The position numbers were made by a program, and so were the translations under genes. The notes under the pieces were generated by a model. The model was not told the DNA's origin. It saw only the letters and a program-made list of their open reading frames with translations, and made no database searches. From NCBI GenBank assembly GCA_900554165.1, contig USGR01000069.1, forward strand, positions 1 through 5,858: a DNA stretch of 5,858 nt, given 5' to 3'. Positions 1 through 5,858 of this stretch are shown here, in pieces; the first letter of the stretch is position 1; every line of letters begins with the position of its first letter. This DNA comes from an uncultured Oscillospiraceae bacterium (GTDB lineage: Bacteria > Bacillota_A > Clostridia > Oscillospirales > Acutalibacteraceae).

Positions 1-10
1 ATATTATTAA

Positions 11-1414
<1,404 letters not shown>

Positions 1415-1437
1415 TTGTTGATATAAACTGTAACTTG

Positions 1438-1473
1438 AGGATGCGTTCTGTGTTTGCAGAACGCATCCTTTTT
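1438..1473 (+). terminator. Intrinsic terminator of gdhA
   Basis: A perfect 13-bp stem, AGGATGCGTTCTG (1438-1450) with CAGAACGCATCCT (1457-1469), closes a 6-base loop and runs directly into TTTTT (1469-1473). It sits 24 bases after the gdhA stop codon and separates gdhA from the membrane-protein genes downstream. Confidence 0.93.
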
Positions 1474-1483
1474 ATGTTATATT
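1454..1483 (+). promoter_or_regulatory. Putative promoter of the first YcxB-like gene, overlapping the gdhA terminator
   Basis: A weak -35-like TTGCAG (1454-1459) and a -10-like TATATT (1478-1483) are 18 bases apart. Each element alone is poor. Support comes from comparison: the same arrangement, with CTTTTTATG followed by TATA, recurs before the second paralogue at nearly the same distance from its start codon (53 versus 52 bases from the end of CTTTTTATG). The -35 element would lie in the loop and 3' arm of the gdhA terminator. Confidence 0.3.
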
Positions 1484-1529
1484 GTTTATATGATACCCTG
1501 CGACTTATTATAATGGAACTGATGTTAAA

Positions 1530-2219
1530 GTGTACACCGGAGAAAAAAACAATTATACCGACAATGCTATGTTTGACAGATACAGGCTAAGCTCGTGGTA
1601 TTATTCGGAATTTGACATGGGGCAGCATGAGTTTTACGACTTTTCTTCTGTTTCTTATGTCCGCATTTCGATATTTTATATACTCTTCTTTATCTTATCG
1701 CTGCTTTGCTATCTCTCACATATATTTGAGGGGAACTATTCCTCTATAACGACATATTCTGGCGTTATACTGTTTGTATTTATAATGCGCTATATATTTT
1801 CCGGTTTTGCTATAAAGGCAAAGTACCAGCAGGCCGTGCTTGCCGCTGGAGGAATTGCTCAAATTTACAGAGTATACTTTTCCAGCATGATTACCGTTAT
1901 ATATGACGATAGTACTCCTGCTGAATATAATTACAGCGATATAAATAAGTTTTATGAGACTATCAGGTTCTTTCTGCTGCGTATGAAAAACAAACAGTAT
2001 ATTTTAGTAGACAAATCGTCTCTGCCGCAAGGCAAAGAAAAGGAATTTATAAAGTTTATCTTTTCCAAGTGCGATGATATAAAAAAGAAGCGTGTTGTTA
2101 AAATAAGCGGCAAAAAGCGAATATGTCTTATACTTACAATAATTACGGCTATTATATTTTTATTGTCCATACTGCTTTCGGTAATAAATACTGTTTATCC
2201 ACTGCCGAGTTTGGTTTAA
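1530..2219 (+). CDS. YcxB-like three-helix membrane protein, paralogue 1
   Basis: Function unknown; a 229-residue integral membrane protein. Seen in sequence: a polar N-terminus (1-43) with FYDFSSVSY at 35-43; hydrophobic segments at about 46-65, 78-95 and 198-219; and between the second and third a soluble stretch (about 115-190). In that stretch, EYNYSDINKFYET followed by FFLLRMKNKQYILVDKSSL resembles the YcxB-like domain found in many Firmicute membrane proteins (family assignment from memory of its pattern). Lysine-rich flanks after helix 2 and before helix 3 (KKKR, 185-188) predict a cytoplasmic domain, with the FEGNYSS loop (66-72) and the tail PLPSLV outside. The GTG start at 1530 is preferred because the N-terminus then lines up without a gap with the neighbouring paralogue and the leader lengths match. 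In-frame ATGs at 1569 and 1617 are alternatives. The ribosome site is poor (GGA at 1515-1517). Identity to the second copy is about 38% by hand alignment. The gene is AT-rich compared with gdhA. Confidence 0.82.
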   Translation: MYTGEKNNYTDNAMFDRYRLSSWYYSEFDMGQHEFYDFSSVSYVRISIFYILFFILSLLCYLSHIFEGNYSSITTYSGVILFVFIMRYIFSGFAIKAKYQQAVLAAGGIAQIYRVYFSSMITVIYDDSTPAEYNYSDINKFYETIRFFLLRMKNKQYILVDKSSLPQGKEKEFIKFIFSKCDDIKKKRVVKISGKKRICLILTIITAIIFLLSILLSVINTVYPLPSLV

Positions 2220-2344
2220 TTTAATATATATTCAATTTTTCCCGCACAATTTATTACACGTGTATATAATCAATCATAAGCATTTGTGACGTTACTCCAG
2301 TCAATATAAAATCAAAAGCTGTAGTTTTTAATATTGCCATCTGA

Positions 2345-2377
2345 GGCTTTGCACTTTATTGCAAAGCCGTTCTTTTT
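2345..2377 (+). terminator. Intrinsic terminator after paralogue 1
   Basis: The perfect 9-bp stem GGCTTTGCA (2345-2353) with TGCAAAGCC (2360-2368) encloses CTTTAT and is followed by TTCTTTTT (2370-2377). It lies 125 bases after the stop codon of paralogue 1, which implies that the two paralogues are mainly separate transcription units. Confidence 0.85.
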
Positions 2378-2387
2378 ATGCTATAGT
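2359..2387 (+). promoter_or_regulatory. Putative sigma-A-type promoter of the second YcxB-like gene
   Basis: TTGCAA (2359-2364, four of six consensus bases) and TATAGT (2382-2387, five of six) are separated by 17 bases. Transcription would begin near 2394, giving a leader of about 39 bases that keeps the ribosome site. The -35 element lies inside the 3' arm of the preceding terminator. Confidence 0.4.
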
Positions 2388-2415
2388 AATGAAAACTTTG
2401 TTTTAATATAGGCAT

Positions 2416-2421
2416 GGAGGG
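2416..2421 (+). promoter_or_regulatory. Ribosome binding site of paralogue 2
   Basis: GGAGGG ends 11 bases before the ATG at 2433. It is strong but slightly distant, and it fixes the start of the second paralogue. The matching position before paralogue 1 has decayed to GGAACTG. Confidence 0.7.
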
Positions 2422-2432
2422 TCAATTACAAC

Positions 2433-3125
2433 ATGTGTGCTGAGCTTAAAAATGTAAATAAGAGTGACGGCCGGACTAAAGTTTTCAATTCCCGTCCGAT
2501 ATTCTGCTCTGAGTTTACTATGACAAAAGAGATATTTTACGACTTTTCTTCAGTCTCATATTCTATTCCATTAATATTTTTTATAATAATATTTGCACTG
2601 TCTGTGCTTTATTTTATAGTTCAGTTATTCGAAGGGAAGTATTCATCCCTCGCAATGCAGGAAGCGCTTCCGTTTGCCTTTTCAGTATTTTATTTTGCTT
2701 TCACAAAATACTCAGTAAATAAGAATTATAAGCGCTATATGCTTTCTGTTGGTACAGACTCCTCTGCAAAGGAGAAAATCTGCTTTTCTGATAAAATATC
2801 TGCTTCCAGAGGTAACCGTTCACCTGTTGAATATGATTATGGTTCTGTATCCGCTGTTTATGAAACTAAAAAGCTGTTTTTGCTGCGTATGAAATACAGT
2901 CTTTATCTTTTAGTCAGCAAAGATTCCTTTCCTGGTGAAACGAAAAACGCCTTTATCAATTTTTTGTTTTCAAGCTGCGCAAATATTAAGAAGAAAAAAG
3001 TAAAAAATGTCTGCGGCAGAGAAAAATTATGCATTTTATTTATGCTGCTCACGGCGGCAGTGTTTTTAACATCGCTGGCGCTTTATATAATAAATATCTA
3101 TATTCCGCTGCCGAGTTTGGTTTAA
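2433..3125 (+). CDS. YcxB-like three-helix membrane protein, paralogue 2
   Basis: Function unknown; a 230-residue membrane protein and paralogue of the gene immediately upstream. Seen in sequence: polar N-terminus with SEF (26-28) and FYDFSSVSY (35-43) at exactly the positions found in copy 1; hydrophobic segments about 45-65, 78-93 and 199-222; and a soluble stretch, about 115-190, containing EYDYGSVSAVYET and LFLLRMKYSLYLLVSKDSF, the YcxB-like signature. Lysine-rich KKKK (186-189) before helix 3 and VNKNYKR after helix 2 predict that the domain faces the cytoplasm, while the FEGKYSS loop (66-72) and the terminal PLPSLV face outside. Aligned to copy 1 there is a single one-residue gap, near the start of the soluble domain. 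Start and frame are secure, given the GGAGGG ribosome site and the co-linear N-terminus. Sampled rows of this gene are about 28-37% GC, against 43-62% in gdhA, suggesting relaxed or acquired DNA. A role in envelope stress or signalling would be a guess. Confidence 0.87.
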   Translation: MCAELKNVNKSDGRTKVFNSRPIFCSEFTMTKEIFYDFSSVSYSIPLIFFIIIFALSVLYFIVQLFEGKYSSLAMQEALPFAFSVFYFAFTKYSVNKNYKRYMLSVGTDSSAKEKICFSDKISASRGNRSPVEYDYGSVSAVYETKKLFLLRMKYSLYLLVSKDSFPGETKNAFINFLFSSCANIKKKKVKNVCGREKLCILFMLLTAAVFLTSLALYIINIYIPLPSLV

Positions 3126-3480
3126 ATCCGCCTTGCTGCAAAAATCTTCCTAACAAAATATATTTAAAAAATTGCTGCTTAAACCTTCATGTCAAGGCTT
3201 GGATGGCGAAAATTGTAACCGCTATACTGATTTTAATAATGGCTGCAGTCGAAATGGTTCTTTCATAGGCTTTAACAGCGGCTGCCGTCTGCCGGCGCAC
3301 AAGAAACAAGTTTTTTCTTACCTCATATCAACTTGTGGGCGTTTCTACACATAAATGCTCAAAAAATCTATAAGGGACGGTATAACCGCCCCTTATAATA
3401 ATTTTTATGAAGTTGCTGCTTTTGATACATTATTTGCTATAAAAAATTGATTTTAATCAAAATGAATTTATAAATTAAAA
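3126..3480. other. Gene-free spacer between convergent genes
   Basis: This 355-base stretch separates the plus-strand membrane genes from the minus-strand polyamine operon. It holds the bidirectional terminator at 3369-3397 and a less convincing inverted repeat, ACAAGTT (3306-3312) with AACTTGT (3330-3336), which can instead fold through AAGAAA (3301-3306) with TTTCTT (3314-3319). It also contains a 21-codon hydrophobic open frame at 3203-3268 (starting MAKIVTAILI), preceded by AAGG (3194-3197). I do not annotate that frame as a gene because nothing beyond composition supports it. No homologue-like coding sequence or RNA gene is recognisable. Confidence 0.7.
3369..3397. terminator. Bidirectional intrinsic terminator between convergent genes
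   Basis: A 13-bp stem with one mismatch, TATAAGGGACGGT (3369-3381) with ACCGCCCCTTATA (3385-3397), closes an ATA loop. On the minus strand the stem is followed within two bases by TTTTTT (complement of 3361-3366), which suits nspC, whose stop lies 83 bases upstream. On the plus strand TTTTT (3402-3406) follows after four bases, giving a weaker stop for transcription from the second membrane-protein gene. Confidence 0.82.
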
Positions 3481-4617
3481 TCACAGTCTGCGCTTAAAAT
3501 CCTCATAGCCGAAAGATTTTATTGTCTTTAGACTCCCATTTGTCTCAGCAACTATTATTGACGGAAGATTTATGCCATTAAAGGTGTTGTTTTTCACCAT
3601 CGTATAAAGCGCCATATCACAAAACACCACTCTGTCGCCCGGCTTTAGCGGAGCATTAAATGAATAATCGCCTATAATATCTCCTGCAAGGCATGTGGGT
3701 CCGGCTAAACGGTATGTGTACGGCGTCTCGCCGGCATCCTGCCCGCCAAGCACCGGCGGACGATATGGCATCTCCAGCACATCCGGCATGTGGCAAGCGG
3801 CAGAGGTGTCGAGTATAGCCGTGTCTATACCGTTATGCACAACATCCAGCACACGCGCTACTAAATAGCCGGCATCTAAAACCACCGCTTCGCCCGGTTC
3901 AAGATATACGTCTACGCCATATTTTTCTTTAAAGTGAATTATTACATCTATCAGCATATCAACGTCATATCCTGGCTTGGTTATATGATGACCGCCGCCG
4001 AAATTCAACCACCTCATATTATACAGATATTCCCCGAATTTCTCCTCAAAGACGGCGGCGGTATGCTTTAACGCATCAGCGCCCTGCTCGCACAACGTGT
4101 GGAAGTGCAGGCCGCTTATCCCGTCGAAGCCTTGTGTCTCAAAGCCTGCCGCAGTCACGCCGAGGCGCGAGCCGGGAGCGCACGGGTCGTATATAGCGTG
4201 GTCCTGCTCGGAATATTCGGGATTCACGCGTATCCCGCATTCAATTCTGTGCCCGCAGGACATGACGGCAGTGCGGTATTTTATCCACTGTGAAAACGAG
4301 TTGAATACGATGTGGTCGCAGTATCTGAGTATATCATCAAACTCATCTTCCCTGTAAGCCGCGCTGAAAATATGCGTCTCGCCGCCCATTTCCTCATGAC
4401 CAAGTCTCGCCTCATGCAGCGAACTGGCCGTCGTTCCGGCAAGATACCTCCCGATAAAGGGATACAGGCTGTACATGGAAAAGGCCTTCTGCGCAAGCAG
4501 TATCTTGCATCCGGTCTTGTCCTGTATGGATTTTAACAGCCCTAAATTATTTTCAAGCTTTGCCTTGTCAATTACATAACAAGGCGTAGACAGCAAATTT
4601 ATATCGAAATTTAACAT
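3481..4617 (-). CDS. nspC: Carboxynorspermidine/carboxyspermidine decarboxylase
   Basis: Pyridoxal-phosphate enzyme of the alanine-racemase-fold (type III) decarboxylases. It removes CO2 from carboxyspermidine or carboxynorspermidine, giving spermidine or norspermidine in the cytoplasm. The 378-residue length fits the family. Seen in sequence: the PLP lysine K44 in LLAQKAFSMY; GLHFHTLCE (169-177) with two histidines; the phosphate-binding glycines in NFGGGHH (205-211); EPGE (240-243); and the C-terminal GPTCLAGD (306-313), whose C309 matches the conserved cysteine contributed across the dimer, then ALYTMVKNNTFNG. The ATG at 4617 is chosen because GGAGAG (complement of 4628-4623) sits at the right distance. 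A GTG two codons upstream overlaps that ribosome site and is rejected. It follows the dehydrogenase that makes its substrate after a 152-base gap, and ends at the terminator at 3369-3397. Whether the product is spermidine or norspermidine cannot be read from sequence. Confidence 0.95.
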   Translation of the reverse strand: MLNFDINLLSTPCYVIDKAKLENNLGLLKSIQDKTGCKILLAQKAFSMYSLYPFIGRYLAGTTASSLHEARLGHEEMGGETHIFSAAYREDEFDDILRYCDHIVFNSFSQWIKYRTAVMSCGHRIECGIRVNPEYSEQDHAIYDPCAPGSRLGVTAAGFETQGFDGISGLHFHTLCEQGADALKHTAAVFEEKFGEYLYNMRWLNFGGGHHITKPGYDVDMLIDVIIHFKEKYGVDVYLEPGEAVVLDAGYLVARVLDVVHNGIDTAILDTSAACHMPDVLEMPYRPPVLGGQDAGETPYTYRLAGPTCLAGDIIGDYSFNAPLKPGDRVVFCDMALYTMVKNNTFNGINLPSIIVAETNGSLKTIKSFGYEDFKRRL

Positions 4618-4622
4618 CTGCA

Positions 4623-4628
4623 CTCTCC
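4623..4628 (-). promoter_or_regulatory. Ribosome binding site of nspC
   Basis: On the minus strand GGAGAG is followed by TGCAG and then the ATG at 4617. The spacing of five bases is good and places the start at that ATG; the GTG at 4623-4621 overlaps the site itself. Confidence 0.8.
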
Positions 4629-4643
4629 AAAGCTATTCCGCAA

Positions 4644-4677
4644 GGCACAGCCACCGGACTGCGCTGGCAGCTGTGCC
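4644..4677 (-). other. Hairpin in the leader of nspC
   Basis: A perfect 8-bp inverted repeat, GGCACAGC (4644-4651) with GCTGTGCC (4670-4677), has an 18-base loop and lies 16 bases upstream of the nspC ribosome site. No T-tract follows on either strand, so it is not an ordinary terminator. It could be a processing or stabilising stem between the two cistrons, or part of a regulatory leader; the sequence does not decide. Confidence 0.5.
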
Positions 4678-4769
4678 GATATCTGTTTGGGATTATTTTG
4701 TGTAGAAATAGGGCGGCAATAATGACCTTATCCCACATCGAGTTTAGAACTCTAAGCTATTACCGATGC

Positions 4770-5858
4770 TCAGTCCACCAGTACGGGGTCAAAATCCTCA
4801 TGATACGGCAGCCCGTTTTTGTTAAGCTCATCCATAAACGGGTCGGGGTCGAACTCCTCAACATTATATACGCCCGGTTTGCCCCATTTGCCCGTCATAA
4901 TGAGTTTTGCACCTATCATAGCCGGTACGCCGGTTGTATACGACACCGCCTGCGAGCCGACCTCTTTGTAGCACTGCTCATGGTCGCAGACATTATATAC
5001 ATAGTAGTGGACCTCTTTGCCGTCCTTGGTGCCGGTAAATATGCAGCCTATGTTCGTCTTGCCCTTTGTGCGGGGGCCGAGGGAGGCCGGGTCGGGCAGT
5101 ACAGCCTTCAAAAACTGAAGCGGTACAATCTTCATGCCCTCATAATCTATCGGCTCAATAGACGTCATGCCGACATTCTGAAGCACACGCAGATGCGTAA
5201 GATATTGCTCTGAAAATGTCATGAAGAAGCGTATGCGCTTAACTCCCTTTATATTAAGGGCCAGCGACTCCATCTCTTCGTGGTGGAGAAGATACATGTC
5301 TCTTTCGCCTATCTGCGGGAAATCATACACCTTTTTAATGGCCATGGGCGGAGTTTCGATAAATCTTCCGTTCTCATAATAGCTGCCGGGCGCCGAAACC
5401 TCGCGTATGTTTATTTCCGGATTAAAATTGGTAGCAAACGGGTAGCCGTGGTCGCCGGCATTGGCGTCAAGTATATCTATGGTGCTTATCTCATCAAAAT
5501 AGTGCTTTTGCGCAAACGCTGAGAACACGCCTGTAACTCCCGGGTCAAAGCCGCATCCCAACAGCGCGCATATTCCCTTTTTCTCAAATTTTTCGCGATA
5601 CTCCCACTGCCATTTATATTCAAACTTCGCCGTCTCGGGCGGCTCGTAGTTAGCGGTGTCAAGATAATGCACGCCGCAGGCAAGGCAGGCGTCCATAATC
5701 GTCAAGTCCTGATACGGCAGCGCAAGATTTACTACTATATCCGGCTTATAGCTGTTTATGAGCGTGACAAGCTCGCTTACATTGTCAGCATCCACCTGCG
5801 CCGTTTCGACTTTGGTTTTGCCGCCGTCAAGCTGCGCTTTAAGCGCGTCGCACTTGGA
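4770..5858 (-). CDS. Carboxynorspermidine/carboxyspermidine dehydrogenase, 5' end cut by window edge
   Basis: Saccharopine-dehydrogenase-family enzyme that condenses aspartate beta-semialdehyde with putrescine (or 1,3-diaminopropane) using NADPH, giving carboxyspermidine (or carboxynorspermidine) for the decarboxylase encoded next. There are 362 residues in the window. The frame stays open to the right edge and reads SKCDALKAQL at its first visible residues, so roughly 35-40 N-terminal residues with the Rossmann GxGGVG motif should lie outside; this estimate rests on family length near 400. Visible hallmarks, numbered from the edge: TAQVDADNV (19-27), NLALPYQDL (44-52), GCGFDPGVTG (101-110), then DANAGDHGYPFATNFNPE, IGERDMYLLHHEEMESLA, and near the C-terminus VCDHEQCYKEVGSQAVSY and TTGVPAMIG. 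This pattern separates it from true lysine-pathway saccharopine dehydrogenases. The GTG at 5795 is internal and not the start. The adjacent nspC confirms the role. Confidence 0.94.
   Translation of the reverse strand, partial: SKCDALKAQLDGGKTKVETAQVDADNVSELVTLINSYKPDIVVNLALPYQDLTIMDACLACGVHYLDTANYEPPETAKFEYKWQWEYREKFEKKGICALLGCGFDPGVTGVFSAFAQKHYFDEISTIDILDANAGDHGYPFATNFNPEINIREVSAPGSYYENGRFIETPPMAIKKVYDFPQIGERDMYLLHHEEMESLALNIKGVKRIRFFMTFSEQYLTHLRVLQNVGMTSIEPIDYEGMKIVPLQFLKAVLPDPASLGPRTKGKTNIGCIFTGTKDGKEVHYYVYNVCDHEQCYKEVGSQAVSYTTGVPAMIGAKLIMTGKWGKPGVYNVEEFDPDPFMDELNKNGLPYHEDFDPVLVD

Noticed and set aside
1509..1514. Consensus TATAAT as the promoter of the first paralogue
   Set aside because: It has no convincing -35 element at 16-18 bases, and a start near 1521 would leave almost no leader and lose the ribosome site. 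The upstream TATATT matches the arrangement of the second copy better.
2255..2264. Palindrome TACACGTGTA as an operator
   Set aside because: It is a single 10-bp palindrome in AT-rich DNA downstream of a gene, with no second copy and no promoter in register.
2284..2310. TTGTGA and TATAAA as a promoter for the second paralogue
   Set aside because: The spacing is only 15 bases and the terminator at 2345-2377 would stop transcription before the gene.
3029..3268. 79-codon open frame overlapping the end of the second paralogue
   Set aside because: It starts inside the paralogue in another frame without a ribosome site. Only its last 21 codons are considered, as a weak small-peptide candidate.
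4621..4623. GTG as the start codon of nspC
   Set aside because: It overlaps the Shine-Dalgarno sequence. The ATG two codons later has correct spacing.
4698..5213. Plus-strand open frame (171 codons) opposite the dehydrogenase
   Set aside because: Most of it is antisense to a gene with strong family motifs, and its own translation shows no recognisable domain.

Overview
The window looks like chromosomal DNA of an anaerobic Firmicute of the class Clostridia, possibly a gut lineage. This is inferred from three things. The glutamate dehydrogenase carries its key residues at the same positions as the Clostridium symbiosum enzyme. The Shine-Dalgarno sequences are of the strong GGAG type. Isoleucine is very often written ATA. 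No species can be named from the sequence alone.

Layout: (1) 83-1414, plus strand: a complete hexameric-type glutamate dehydrogenase (gdhA) followed by a strong intrinsic terminator. (2) 1530-3125, plus strand: two tandem, diverged paralogues (229 and 230 residues) of a three-helix membrane protein with a YcxB-like domain. Each appears to have its own terminator-proximal promoter. They are clearly more AT-rich than the flanking genes, so they look like an accessory pair set between housekeeping genes. (3) 3126-3480: a gene-free stretch holding a hairpin that can terminate transcription from both sides. (4) 3481-5858, minus strand: a polyamine operon, with carboxynorspermidine/carboxyspermidine dehydrogenase (N-terminus cut off by the right edge) followed by carboxynorspermidine/carboxyspermidine decarboxylase (nspC). 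The two are separated by a 152-base spacer with hairpin potential.

How the genes work together: the two minus-strand genes encode consecutive steps of the aspartate-semialdehyde-dependent route to spermidine or norspermidine, which replaces the S-adenosylmethionine-decarboxylase route. GdhA fixes ammonium into glutamate (or the reverse) and is an independent transcription unit. The paralogous membrane proteins have no function assignable from sequence. Their most distinctive features are an invariant C-terminal PLPSLV tail and an FEGxYSS loop, both predicted to face outside the membrane. I found no CRISPR array, RNA gene, insertion sequence or clear defence system. The paralogous membrane pair is the least ordinary part of the window.
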